Shown here: positions 16,831-25,507 of the stretch, piece by piece
Position numbering within the stretch: the stretch's first letter is position 1
Layout of the letters: every line of letters starts with the position of its first letter
Assembly (NCBI RefSeq): GCF_002506585.1
Contig: NZ_DAXW01000012.1
Location: 124,001 to 188,000, forward strand
DNA length: 64,000 nt
Source of the DNA: Methanoculleus sp. UBA430
Lineage (GTDB): Archaea; Halobacteriota; Methanomicrobia; Methanomicrobiales; Methanoculleaceae
Direction: 5' to 3'
Made by a program: the position numbers and the translations under genes
The notes under the pieces: generated by a model
What the model was told of the DNA's origin: nothing
The model's database searches: none
The model's input: only the letters and a program-made list of their open reading frames with translations

Positions 16831-17681
16831 CCCCCGCCGGGGCCCCGGCGCCGGACCAGGCTCCCTTCCACCGCCTGACCCTGGAGCGTTATCGTCTTCT
16901 CGGCCACCGGGATCTCCTTTCCTGCCCGCTTGAGAGCCTCATCGACGATGTAGCGCACCCCGCTGCAGCACGGGACTTCCATGTGCAGGACCGTGATCGA
17001 CCGGACCGTGTGCCGCGAAAAGATATCGGCGAGTTTCGTGACGTAGCCGGGAACGTCCGCGTCCAGTTTCGGGCAGAAGATGAGCAGGATCCTGCCCTGC
17101 AGGAAGTCCCGGTGAAACTCGGGGTAGGCGAAGGGGACGCAGTCACCGGAGACGAGGAGGTCCGCGTCGTCGAAGTAGGCGGCCGCGGGGTTTGCAAGCG
17201 TCAGCTGGACCGGCCACTGCCGCAGTGCCGACTCCACCCGTGCGGCCTGCTCAGTCTCCGCGGCCTCTCCTCCGGGGAGGGTCCGTGCCATGGAGCCCGG
17301 GCATGCCGCCGGGGCGGCGGGGGTCTCGTGCGGGGGGACCGGGATCTCGTTGGCGTTCAGGTAATCGATTGCCCGGTGGTAGAGGGCCCCCTCATTGTGG
17401 CCGAGGAGGTGCTCGAGATGCGCCCTGATGACGGCCTCGCCCTGGGGGACGATCTTCTCCATCACCGCCTCCTCGCTGTACGGCCCGGCCTCCCGCTCGA
17501 CGACGCAGATCGCGCCTTCCGGGCACGTCCCGATACAGGCGCCGAGCCCGTCGCAGAAGAGGTCGCTCACGAGCCTTGCTTTACCCTCGATGATCTGGAG
17601 CGCTCCTTCCGGACAGTCCGGTATGCAGAGACCACACCCGGTACACTTCTCCTCATCGATCTCGATGATCTTTCGCTTCAT
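16812..17681 (-). CDS. Two-[4Fe-4S] ferredoxin-domain protein
   Basis: This 289-aa protein has an N-terminal bacterial-type ferredoxin domain with two cysteine clusters, CTGCGLCIPDCP (about residues 14-25) and CDGLGACIGTCP (about 43-54). The remaining 230 residues are a conserved but uncharacterised domain containing PCCSG, a possible extra metal or cluster site. Such proteins are found in many anaerobes near or fused to oxidoreductases; the electron partner is not evident here. It is divergent from the acyltransferase gene at 17795, with about 110 bases between them holding both promoters. Confidence 0.85.
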   Translation of the reverse strand: MKRKIIEIDEEKCTGCGLCIPDCPEGALQIIEGKARLVSDLFCDGLGACIGTCPEGAICVVEREAGPYSEEAVMEKIVPQGEAVIRAHLEHLLGHNEGALYHRAIDYLNANEIPVPPHETPAAPAACPGSMARTLPGGEAAETEQAARVESALRQWPVQLTLANPAAAYFDDADLLVSGDCVPFAYPEFHRDFLQGRILLIFCPKLDADVPGYVTKLADIFSRHTVRSITVLHMEVPCCSGVRYIVDEALKRAGKEIPVAEKTITLQGQAVEGSLVRRRGPGGGHRREM

Positions 17682-17794
17682 CCCCGTTCTCTCCGTATGA
17701 TTCAGTCTCTTCGTCGCCGATGGTCAAAAGCGTTTGTGGCTAAAGATCCCGACACGAAAGCAGTTTATCCCGGAGCGGAGAGAACTGTAGAGTA

Positions 17795-19105
17795 ATGTCC
17801 TCTTCCCCGATCCGCTACCCTGCACCCACCCTTGACGTCTGCAACGTCTACTTCGAGCGCGTCTACGACCCGACGATGCACGTCGTCTTCGTCCTCGACG
17901 GCGAGGTCGACGGTGAGACCCTCCGGGAGGCGACAATACGGCTGATCGGATCCGACCCCTACCTCCGGTCCCGCTACGCGGAGGTCGATGGGCGGCCCTT
18001 CTGGGAGGAGATCCCGGAGGAGCGATGGAAGGGGGCGTTCGTCCTTGTTCCGGCCGGCGAGGATGAGGACCGGCCTCTCACGACGCCCCCGCCGCCGCTC
18101 GACGTCCGCGCCGGGCCGCAGGTCAGGGTCAGCCTCTACCGGAGAATCGAGGGCGATACCGTGGCCGTCACCTGCCACCACGGCTTTTGCGACGCCTCCG
18201 GCGCCATCACCCTTGCGCGGCGGGTCTTTGCGGCCTACCGGGGGGTCATGGAGGACCCGGACTTTTCACCGGCCCCCACGGCCCCCGGCGACCGGGGGAC
18301 GGGCCGCGTCCTTGCGCTCTATCCCGAAGAGGAGCAGAAGAGGGCGCTTGCCGAAGAGGAGCCCTTCATCGACCGGTGGCGCTTCCCGGTCGAGCGGCCC
18401 GGAAGGGGAACGCCCCGCGTTGCGCACCGGACCCTCGCGCCCGAGCGACTCGGCCGGGCGAAAGCGTTCGGCAGAGAGCACGGGGCTACGGTGAACGACG
18501 TCCTCCTGGGTGCATACTTCCTCGCCCTCCTGAAGATCCGAAGCGACCCGTCGGACCGGGGAGCACCCCGATCGGTCCTGACCTCCGCCGACCTGCGCCG
18601 GCAGCACCCCGGGATACACGGGACGGATCTCTCCACGAACCTCTCCATCGCCTACGAGGTCACGCTCCTCACCGGGGAGGAGACGCGGCTCCCGGAGTTC
18701 GTCCGCCGGATCGCGGGGATAACGGCCCGCCGGAAGGCAGGAAGTTTCGGTCTTGCGTCCATCCTCTTCTACGAACGGATCATGGCGGGCGGGTTGCCGG
18801 CGCTGCAAGCGTTCTTTGACGGGATGGTCGGGAGGTATCTGGAATCCGGCCTGAAGAACCCGGTCTTCTCCAACCTCGGGATCTTCGACCCCGGCCACTA
18901 CCTCCCCGTCCCCGGAAAGAACGGCACAACGCTCGACCTCCTGGACGTCCAGTATCTCCCTTGTGTCTGCTGGCCGTACGGGTTCCTGATGACGGCCTCA
19001 ACCTTCCGCGGACGCCTGACGGTCATGACGGCCTACGAGGAAGGGCCCTACGCGACGGCAACCGTAGAGCGATTCCTTGATTATATGAGCGAATTACTCC
19101 CGTAA
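17795..19105 (+). CDS. Condensation-domain (HHxxxD) acyltransferase-like protein
   Basis: This 436-aa protein belongs to the superfamily of NRPS condensation domains, alcohol O-acetyltransferases and wax-ester synthases. It has a catalytic-type histidine motif HHGFCDASG (about residues 128-136) and two lobes typical of the fold. The second lobe includes VNDVLLGAYFLALLKI and TDLSTNLSI. It is a free-standing protein: no carrier or adenylation domain is present here. A likely activity is transfer of an acyl group to an alcohol or amine, perhaps in lipid or cell-surface modification. Substrate is unknown. Confidence 0.65.
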   Translation: MSSSPIRYPAPTLDVCNVYFERVYDPTMHVVFVLDGEVDGETLREATIRLIGSDPYLRSRYAEVDGRPFWEEIPEERWKGAFVLVPAGEDEDRPLTTPPPPLDVRAGPQVRVSLYRRIEGDTVAVTCHHGFCDASGAITLARRVFAAYRGVMEDPDFSPAPTAPGDRGTGRVLALYPEEEQKRALAEEEPFIDRWRFPVERPGRGTPRVAHRTLAPERLGRAKAFGREHGATVNDVLLGAYFLALLKIRSDPSDRGAPRSVLTSADLRRQHPGIHGTDLSTNLSIAYEVTLLTGEETRLPEFVRRIAGITARRKAGSFGLASILFYERIMAGGLPALQAFFDGMVGRYLESGLKNPVFSNLGIFDPGHYLPVPGKNGTTLDLLDVQYLPCVCWPYGFLMTASTFRGRLTVMTAYEEGPYATATVERFLDYMSELLP

Positions 19106-19122
19106 CCTTTGTTCGCGGGTCT

Positions 19123-19344
19123 TCACCCGCCCCCCTCCGACTCTTCGAAGAGTCTGGCGAACCGGTCCATATTCTCGACCGCCCCCTCCTTCGTGCCCGG
19201 GGCGAGCGCCGCGTCGCGGTCCTCGTTGAAAAGATCGTCGGGTTCGTCAAAGACGCGCTCGATGATACCCTGCGTAACCTGCTCTTTTTCTGCCGTTGGA
19301 ACCTCATCTTGCAACCGTCCTATGACGACCGGATCACCCCCCAT
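19123..19344 (-). CDS. Small acidic protein translationally coupled to phosphofructokinase
   Basis: This 73-aa acidic hydrophilic protein has no recognised family. Its ATG at 19344 lies inside the last codons of the phosphofructokinase gene (11-base overlap), an arrangement that favours a real third gene of the operon. It has no good ribosome binding site of its own, consistent with coupling. Rejecting it as a chance frame remains possible. Confidence 0.45.
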   Translation of the reverse strand: MGGDPVVIGRLQDEVPTAEKEQVTQGIIERVFDEPDDLFNEDRDAALAPGTKEGAVENMDRFARLFEESEGGG

Positions 19345-20368
19345 AAAAGATGCTCGCTATCTTGTAGAGGTCCATATCCACGGTCTTGAGGTGCGCCACC
19401 GCCTCTTCGAGCGGGACCGCGACGATATCGTCCCCCCGGAGCGCGACCATCTTCCCGAACTCCTTCTTCTGGATGAGGTCCGCAGCCGCCACCCCGAACC
19501 GGGTCGCGAGCACACGGTCGTGCGCCGTCGGAGAACCGCCCCGCTGGACGTGCCCGAGCACCGTCACCCGCACCTCCATCCCGAGCCGGCTCTCGAGTTC
19601 GTCGCGCAGGTAGTTCCCGACGCCGCCGAGCGTCACGTGGCCGAACTCATCCGTCCGGGCGGATTGTGCGATCGCTTCCTTCATCCCCTTCGGCTGAGCG
19701 CCTTCGGCGACCACGACGATGCTGAACTTCTTCCCCCGTTCGTAGCGTGCCCGGAGGTGATGGGTGACCTCGTCGAGGTCGAACGGGATCTCCGGGATGA
19801 GGATATCGTCGGCCCCGCCCGCGATCCCGGCCATGGTCGCTATCCACCCGGCATGCCGGCCCATCACCTCCACCACCATGATCCGGTGGTGCGACTCCGC
19901 CGTCGTGTGGAGACGGTCGATCGCCTCGGTGACGATAGAGACTGCGGTGTCGAACCCGAAGGTGTAGTCGGTCGCGGCGACGTCGTTGTCGATGGTCTTC
20001 GGGACCCCCACCACCGGGATACCCATCTGTGAGAGTTTGTTCGCGACGCCGAGAGTATCCTCGCCGCCGATTGCCACGATCGCGTCGATCCCGAACTTCC
20101 TGATGTTGTCGCGCAATCGCTGGACGTCCGCTTCATTCTTGAAGGGGTTCGTCCGCGACGTCCCGAGGATCGTCCCGCCTTTCGGGAGGATCCCGGTCAC
20201 CGAGTAGTCGGTGAGCGGCTCGACGTTCCCGGCAACCAGCCCGAGCCACCCGTCCCGGATACCGATCGTGTCGAACCCGTGCTTTGCCCCCGTCCGCACA
20301 ACCGCCCGGATCACCGCGTTCAGGCCCGGGCAGTCGCCTCCTCCCGTGAGGACGCCGACCGTCGTCAT
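19334..20368 (-). CDS. 6-phosphofructokinase, PfkA family, pyrophosphate-type
   Basis: This 344-aa bacterial-type phosphofructokinase phosphorylates fructose 6-phosphate. The N-terminal phosphate-binding motif GGGDCPG is present (about residues 9-15), and so is the catalytic TIDND. Two donor-selecting positions fit pyrophosphate rather than ATP: Asp104 in GGEDT and Lys124 in PKTIDND. ATP enzymes have Gly at both. The enzyme should therefore be reversible. Start ATG 20368 overlaps the aldolase stop by one base (TGATG) and has GGGAGG at good spacing; the ATG at 20374 is too close to that site. Together with the upstream aldolase it forms a core glycolysis/gluconeogenesis operon. Confidence 0.9.
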   Translation of the reverse strand: MTTVGVLTGGGDCPGLNAVIRAVVRTGAKHGFDTIGIRDGWLGLVAGNVEPLTDYSVTGILPKGGTILGTSRTNPFKNEADVQRLRDNIRKFGIDAIVAIGGEDTLGVANKLSQMGIPVVGVPKTIDNDVAATDYTFGFDTAVSIVTEAIDRLHTTAESHHRIMVVEVMGRHAGWIATMAGIAGGADDILIPEIPFDLDEVTHHLRARYERGKKFSIVVVAEGAQPKGMKEAIAQSARTDEFGHVTLGGVGNYLRDELESRLGMEVRVTVLGHVQRGGSPTAHDRVLATRFGVAAADLIQKKEFGKMVALRGDDIVAVPLEEAVAHLKTVDMDLYKIASIFYGG

Positions 20369-21291
20369 CAGCATCTGCCTCCCGTGCAGATCTCATTTGC
20401 CTCTTTGACGCTCGCACCGTCGAGGGTGATCGCCGATATGGCGTTGCAGAACCGGACCGCCTCCTCGAGCGACCGCTGGTGGATGTTCCTGCCGGTCGCG
20501 TTCCCGACCGTGCCGCCGATGTGGATCTGGTCGTGGAGCTGCTGCAGGAACTCCTGCATATCGGCGTGGGACCCGCCCGCACAGACGACACCGGTCCTGC
20601 CTGCGGCCGCCGTCGCCTCCTGGAGCAGCGTAGCATCGACCGACCCATCCTTCTTCGGCGGATTCACTTTCGCAAAATCGCTCCCGAGAGCCGCCGCGAC
20701 CCCCGCCGCCCCTGCAACCAGGTGCGGGTCCCGCTCGTCCCTGACCGCCTTGCCCCGGGGATACATCCAGAAGACGGTGATGAGACCGTTTGCGTGCGCA
20801 TGATTGACGATCTGGGCCGCCTGATAGAGCATCATCGGCTCGTATTCGCTTCCGAGGTAGACCGTGTAGCCGACGCCGAGGATCGAGAGGCCCGTCCGGT
20901 CCCGGAGGTCGACGGCCTGCTGGACATGGTTGAGCTCGGAACTGAGCGGGTCACGCTGCGAGGTTCCGACCAGGTTGGTCTTGGAGTTGAGTTTGACAAG
21001 GTACGGCACGTCCCGGTAATCCGCGCCGTACCGGGCGATCAGCCCGAGTTGCGTCGCAAAGACCCCGATCCTCGCCCGGCTCGCAATCCGGAAGAGGTGC
21101 TCGGGGTCGGCGTCTTCGGGATGGATGCCCTCGCCGGCAAAGTCATCGTTAAGGTGCTCGATCTTCTGGTCCCCGGCAAAGAGCATCAGCCTCCCGGTGC
21201 CGTGGGTGATCGCCTGATAATTCTTCCGGTATCTTTCCTGCTCTTTTGGGGGCACATCGAGGGGGATCCTGATATCGGGTGCAGGTGGCAT
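20368..21291 (-). CDS. Class I fructose-bisphosphate aldolase, archaeal type
   Basis: This aldolase of about 307 aa is of the archaeal/DhnA-like class I group. It cleaves fructose 1,6-bisphosphate through a Schiff base. Family segments include LFAGDQKIEHLN (about residues 37-48), VGYTVYLGSE, FWMYPRGKAV and SDFAKVNPP, the last carrying the probable Schiff-base lysine. The end has HIGGTVGNATGRNIHQ, the phosphate-binding region. ATG 21291 is preferred over 21315 because GAAGAAGGGG lies just upstream. The phosphofructokinase start overlaps its stop, so the two enzymes are made together. Confidence 0.88.
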   Translation of the reverse strand: MPPAPDIRIPLDVPPKEQERYRKNYQAITHGTGRLMLFAGDQKIEHLNDDFAGEGIHPEDADPEHLFRIASRARIGVFATQLGLIARYGADYRDVPYLVKLNSKTNLVGTSQRDPLSSELNHVQQAVDLRDRTGLSILGVGYTVYLGSEYEPMMLYQAAQIVNHAHANGLITVFWMYPRGKAVRDERDPHLVAGAAGVAAALGSDFAKVNPPKKDGSVDATLLQEATAAAGRTGVVCAGGSHADMQEFLQQLHDQIHIGGTVGNATGRNIHQRSLEEAVRFCNAISAITLDGASVKEANEICTGGRC

Positions 21292-21531
21292 ACCCCTTCT
21301 TCCCAATCCCCACATACTTAAGTGTTGCTGGCAGCCCGGGAGATTCAGGTTGGGGATACGGTGCGCCGGATTGCCCGGGATGTGACGAAGTTTCTCCCCC
21401 GGAGCAAGGGCCCGGGGTAGCCCCTCCAGACGTTGCCTGCGGCAGAAGGGGTCCGGCCACTCCCCGGGTTCTGGAATGACCCAGGATCCTGCCGACCGAT
21501 ACAGGGTGCCCCTCCCCGCCGCCGTACGGGC

Positions 21532-21546
21532 AAAAGGTATTTATTG
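21532..21546 (+). promoter_or_regulatory. TATA-like element before the DUF2795 gene
   Basis: AAAGGTATTTATTGC lies about 65 bases before the start codon at 21606. It is the only AT-rich block in an otherwise GC-rich spacer (21316-21605), which holds nothing else that I can assign. Confidence 0.4.
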
Positions 21547-21605
21547 CATCCAATCCTTCACGGGTCGCCTCCCGGAAGGGAGTGCGGATATGGTGGTGAG
21601 CAAGT

Positions 21606-21860
21606 ATGAAAGGCATGAAAGAGTCCGCCACGAGCGGGATGTCGAAAGTCGCCGGGTCCCTGCAGGAACTCGACCCACGGATCATCGAGCAGATCTCCTC
21701 CAGGATCAACTTCCCTGCATCGAAAGACAGTCTTATCTCCCAGGCAAAGGATAGCGGAGCATCTCAGGGCACCCTCGACATGCTGAACCGGTTCGAGGAC
21801 AGGCAGTACAGCAGTTCGGATGATATCAAGTCCGAGATCCAGAAAATTCAGGGAAAGTAA
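21606..21860 (+). CDS. DUF2795 family small protein
   Basis: This 84-aa protein contains the DUF2795 core: FPASKDSLISQAKDSG followed by LDMLNRFEDRQY and a C-terminal DDIKSEIQK helix. Many bacteria and archaea carry such short helical proteins; their function is not known. GGTGGTGAG upstream is a good ribosome binding site. A T5 run follows the stop. Confidence 0.8.
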   Translation: MKGMKESATSGMSKVAGSLQELDPRIIEQISSRINFPASKDSLISQAKDSGASQGTLDMLNRFEDRQYSSSDDIKSEIQKIQGK

Positions 21861-22029
21861 TCGTTTTTCGGCCGCATGCAGGTGCTGCGGTTGGCACCTG
21901 CCGGTCTCTGCTCCCGGTGACCGGAGCCGGGAGCCCGGCGATCAGAGGTACTCGGGGAGCGTGGGCTGCCCTTCCGGTGAAGAGTACCACGCCGCCATCT
22001 ATATCTGATCCCCGGGTGCATGCCGTGGC

Positions 22030-22734
22030 ATGCTCATCGTCGGACACCGTGGCGCGAGAGCGCTCGAGCCGGAGAACACCCTGCGTGCGCTGCGGCGAGG
22101 GATGGCGTGTGCCGATCTCGTCGAGGTCGACCTGCGCCTCACGAGGGACGGTATCCCGGTTGCCATCCACGACGCGACCGTCGACCGGACGACGGACGGG
22201 ACCGGACCGGTCAAAGGTTACACTATCGAGGACCTTTCAAGGCTGGACGCGGGGAAGGGCGAGCGTATCCCGACGCTCGGAGAAGTCCTCGACCTTCTTC
22301 ACGGACAGACCGGGCTTGTCGCGGAGATCAAGGAGCCCGGCACCGAGGCGATCATCGCTTCAGTGCTCATGGACCGGCTGCCGGAACGGCTCTTCCTGGT
22401 CTCATTCCATCCGAAAAGCGTTGCGATGGCGAAGCAGCTCCTCCCCGGGGCAGAGGCGGGCATCATCTGCTCGGGGGAGACCGATGACCCCGTCGGGCTC
22501 GCCCGCTCGGTCCAGGCCGAGATTATCCTCCCGCAGTGGGACCGCGTCTCGCGCGAGGTGGTGGAGCAGGCGCACAGCGCCGGGCTGCTCGTCGTCCCCT
22601 GGGTGCTGAACACAGAAGAGGAGTTCGGGGAAGCAGTCCGGCTCGGCATCGACTGGTTTGCGACCGACGACCCCTGCGCCGCACGACGGTACCTGCAGGA
22701 GCGGGGCCTGGAGCGGCCGGCTCCCACGAGATGA
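22030..22734 (+). CDS. Glycerophosphodiester phosphodiesterase
   Basis: This 234-aa enzyme hydrolyses glycerophosphodiesters to glycerol phosphate and an alcohol. The catalytic elements are GHRGARALEPENT (His and Glu, about residues 5-17), VEVDLRLTRDG (Glu/Asp metal ligands, about 31-41) and the acid-base His in IHD (about 46). There is no signal peptide, so it is cytoplasmic. The end of the TIM barrel is visible as GIDWFATDDP. Its role in archaea with ether lipids is probably headgroup turnover, an inference. Confidence 0.92.
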   Translation: MLIVGHRGARALEPENTLRALRRGMACADLVEVDLRLTRDGIPVAIHDATVDRTTDGTGPVKGYTIEDLSRLDAGKGERIPTLGEVLDLLHGQTGLVAEIKEPGTEAIIASVLMDRLPERLFLVSFHPKSVAMAKQLLPGAEAGIICSGETDDPVGLARSVQAEIILPQWDRVSREVVEQAHSAGLLVVPWVLNTEEEFGEAVRLGIDWFATDDPCAARRYLQERGLERPAPTR

Positions 22735-22742
22735 CGGCGGGG

Positions 22743-23441
22743 TCAGACGAGCATCCCCGGCAGGTGCTTGAGAAGCCACGCCTTCACCTCGACACTGAGG
22801 CTCTCCGCCGCCTCATCCAGGTTGTGGCCCGCTCCTTCGTAGATGACCAGCCGTTTGGGTTCATGGGCACGCCGGTAGACCTCCTCTGAAGAGTGGAAGG
22901 AGACGACCGTGTCAGCGTCCCCGTGAAGGAGGAGGATTGCCGCACGCCCCCCGAGGCCTGCGACCGGCTCCGTCCCGGCAGTCTGCGTGGCGATCGCGAC
23001 GACTGCCCTGACCGCGGGATCGCTCGCCGCCGCCTGGATCGCCACCGCCCCCCCGAGCGAGTGACCGACGAGCCCGAGTACCCGGATCCCCTGGCTCTCA
23101 AGGTAGCGCATACCGAGGATCGTATCGACGGTCGACTCCACCAGATCGGCCGGGTGCCGGTACCGGACCCGGATCGTGCTGATCCTGTCGTTTCTGAGGT
23201 CATGCGCCAGACGCGGGTAGAGATCCCGTGCAGGGGTGTCAAACCCGCCGCCGGTCCCGCCCACCAGGACGAGACCGGCGCGTGCCGCCTCCGCTGCGTA
23301 GTAGCGGCAGGTGGTCGTCCCCCGGTCGGTCTCTATCTCCACGATGTCATAGGACTCGCCGACCTGCGGCACCCGTCGCACGTTCGTGAGATGCACCTCG
23401 ACCTTCGTCATATCTATTTCGACTGCCGTCGTCCCGAGCAT
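22743..23441 (-). CDS. Alpha/beta hydrolase
   Basis: This serine hydrolase of about 232 aa has the nucleophile elbow GHSLGG, a C-terminal Asp in LLLHGDADTVV and a catalytic His in EGAGHNLDEA. An oxyanion GGTGGG segment follows the N-terminal strands. The substrate is unknown. The open frame extends to 23639, but that part is spacer-like. ATG 23441 or ATG 23411 are the plausible starts, and neither has a clear ribosome binding site. It diverges from the HtrA-like protease across an AT-rich promoter region. Confidence 0.82.
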   Translation of the reverse strand: MLGTTAVEIDMTKVEVHLTNVRRVPQVGESYDIVEIETDRGTTTCRYYAAEAARAGLVLVGGTGGGFDTPARDLYPRLAHDLRNDRISTIRVRYRHPADLVESTVDTILGMRYLESQGIRVLGLVGHSLGGAVAIQAAASDPAVRAVVAIATQTAGTEPVAGLGGRAAILLLHGDADTVVSFHSSEEVYRRAHEPKRLVIYEGAGHNLDEAAESLSVEVKAWLLKHLPGMLV

Positions 23442-23564
23442 GGGGTGAAGTAGATGCTGTGCTACTTGTCCTTTGCGGCAGGGTTCGGGGGGGTTGAATC
23501 GGACGGCAGGGCGGGCGGGCCTGCACGCCGTAAGCGACAGTACCTCCCGGACCCGTGCAGAAAC

Positions 23565-23598
23565 TACATTATTATTAATAGCACAAATATATAGTGAA
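23565..23598. promoter_or_regulatory. AT-rich divergent promoter region
   Basis: ATTATTATTAATAG and AAATATATAG lie between the divergent hydrolase and HtrA-like protease genes. The first would place the start of plus-strand transcription at or near ATG 23599, giving a leaderless message. Which element serves which gene is uncertain. Confidence 0.4.
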
Positions 23599-24654
23599 AT
23601 GAATAAAATCTGGCACAAACCCTTCCAGCAGGTCGGCAACGCTCCTCCGGCAACCGGTGTGGACGGGACCGCTACAGTCCCCGGTGCCGGGGAATCGGAT
23701 GCCGACCTCCTCGACGCCTACTCCCGGGCCGTCATCCGGGTCGTTGAATCCGCGGGGCCCGCGGTCGTGAGCGTGGCCGTGGAAAAGAACCTCCAGGGCC
23801 GGCGCGGCGAGCAGATCGGAGCGGGCTCGGGCGTGATCGTAGCGCCGGAAGGCTACATCATGACCAACAACCACGTGGTACAGGGGGCAGGGAGGATCGA
23901 GGTCCGGATGCCGGACGGGACCGCTCTTCCTGCACGCCTGGTCGGGGCCGATGCGGCGACCGATCTCGCCGTGCTTCGTGCCGATACCGAGAATCTCCCG
24001 TATGCGTCGTTCGGCGACTCGGAGGCGCTCTCGGTCGGCCAGCTCGCCATAGCCATCGGCAATCCGCTCGGCTTTGACTCGACTGTCTCGACGGGAGTCC
24101 TGAGCGCTCTCGGGCGGGCGTTCCGGAGCAGGGACGGTCGCCGGATCGAGAACATCATCCAGCACACCGCTCCCTTAAACCCCGGCAACTCCGGCGGCCC
24201 TCTGGTGGACTCACGCGGCCGGGTCATCGGCATCAACACGGCCATCATCCCGATGGCCCAGAGCATCTGCTTCTCGATCCCCTCGAACACCGCCACCTGG
24301 GTCCTCCCGCAGCTCGTTGCCGACGGCAGGGTGCGGCGCGGGTACCTTGGCATCGTCGGCCAGTCGCGACCGCTCCCGCGATCGCTTGTTGCGGCGCTCG
24401 AGCTTACCGGGAGGCATGCGGTCGAGGTCGTCTCGATCTCCCGGGCAAGCCCCGCCGGCCGGGCCGGGCTTCGGCCGGGCGACCTGATCATCGCGATCAA
24501 CGAGATACCCATTGCGTGTATCGACGACCTGCACCGGTTCCTCGCCACCTGGCCCATAGCAGAACCGGCAACCCTGACGCTTATCCGGGGAGGGCGGGAG
24601 ATCACGCTCCCGATCATCCCGGCGGAAGCGGTCGCATCTCCCGTCGCCGGGTGA
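23599..24654 (+). CDS. HtrA/DegP-like serine protease with PDZ domain
   Basis: This 351-aa trypsin-like protease has a complete catalytic triad: His in TNNHVV (about residue 95), Asp in TDLAVL (about 125) and Ser in GNSGGPL (about 203). One PDZ domain follows (about 250-340, with SPAGRAGLRPGDLI). No signal peptide or membrane helix is seen, so it appears cytoplasmic, unlike periplasmic DegP. A quality-control role is expected from the family. The frame is open from 23473, but ATG 23599 is chosen because the upstream part is GC-rich spacer and the AT-rich promoter directly precedes 23599. Confidence 0.9.
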   Translation: MNKIWHKPFQQVGNAPPATGVDGTATVPGAGESDADLLDAYSRAVIRVVESAGPAVVSVAVEKNLQGRRGEQIGAGSGVIVAPEGYIMTNNHVVQGAGRIEVRMPDGTALPARLVGADAATDLAVLRADTENLPYASFGDSEALSVGQLAIAIGNPLGFDSTVSTGVLSALGRAFRSRDGRRIENIIQHTAPLNPGNSGGPLVDSRGRVIGINTAIIPMAQSICFSIPSNTATWVLPQLVADGRVRRGYLGIVGQSRPLPRSLVAALELTGRHAVEVVSISRASPAGRAGLRPGDLIIAINEIPIACIDDLHRFLATWPIAEPATLTLIRGGREITLPIIPAEAVASPVAG

Positions 24655-24669
24655 GCGGCGGGGAGCCGG

Positions 24670-25257
24670 TCAGGGAACCCAGGCGATCCGGGGTTCCCGC
24701 CGCGCCGGTTTCGGCGGCAGGGGAGCGGGATAGCCGAAGATCAGCGGCGCCACAACCTGGTGGTCGTCAGGGACCTTCAGCGCCGCGCGGAGGCCGGGAT
24801 TCTGCTCGACGAGGGTCGCGGCACCGACCCAGCAGCTGCCGATTCCGAGCGCCCAGGCGGCAAGCATCATATTCTCCGCACAGAGCGTGCAATCGAGGAC
24901 GCTTGAAACGGCATCCCGGGCGCCGAGGACCAGGACCAGCACCGGAGCGTTGTAGAAGATGCTGAACTCCGGATTCTCGAGCGCCGCGAGGAACTCTTCC
25001 ATCCCGGGACGGGGCTCCGCTCCGATCTTCTCCAGGAGAAGCGGCTTGCAGTAGTCGGATGCCCGCTGCATCAGGTCCCGGTCTCTCACGACCACGAACT
25101 GCCAGGGTTGAAATCCGAGAGCGGTCGGTGCCTGGATGCCTGCGGCAATGATCGCCCTGAGGGCCTCATCCGGGACCTCCCGGTCAGTGTAGTTCCTGAC
25201 GCTCCGGCGTTCCCGGATCACGGAGAAGATCCCGATTGTCTCTGGTTCCGTCATCAT
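24670..25257 (-). CDS. Nitroreductase family FMN oxidoreductase
   Basis: This protein of about 195 aa is a flavin oxidoreductase of the nitroreductase fold. It has IRERRSVRNYTDREVP (the N-terminal flavin-binding arginine segment), APTALGFQPWQFVVV and the C-terminal LGIGSCWVGA followed by PLIFGYP. It would reduce nitro- or quinone-type compounds with NAD(P)H; the substrate is unknown. Start at 25257 or the next ATG at 25254; GGGATGG lies upstream. The frame extends to 25698, but that portion is not family-like. It converges with the protease gene, 15 bases apart. Confidence 0.88.
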   Translation of the reverse strand: MMTEPETIGIFSVIRERRSVRNYTDREVPDEALRAIIAAGIQAPTALGFQPWQFVVVRDRDLMQRASDYCKPLLLEKIGAEPRPGMEEFLAALENPEFSIFYNAPVLVLVLGARDAVSSVLDCTLCAENMMLAAWALGIGSCWVGAATLVEQNPGLRAALKVPDDHQVVAPLIFGYPAPLPPKPARREPRIAWVP

Positions 25258-25507
25258 ACCATCCCCTAAAGATCGCCGGTGATATGTATGTTGGGGAGAA
25301 ATCGCCGGGGGGGAGGGCCTCGACCTCCTCTCGTCCCGCCTCCGGAGCGCCGGAGCAGGATCCGTCCCTGCAGGATATCGCGCATGCCGCCTAAATTCGC
25401 CGCGGGAGCGAAGAAATGGTATATTCTGCCCGGGAACCGGATCGATATGTATTTTATCCCCCTGGAGCACAACCACTACAGCTATCGCATTCCTGTGCCA
25501 GAGGAGA

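Noticed and set aside
16725..17795. 356-codon plus-strand frame
   Set aside because: It is antisense to the ferredoxin-domain gene, whose cysteine motifs are clear.
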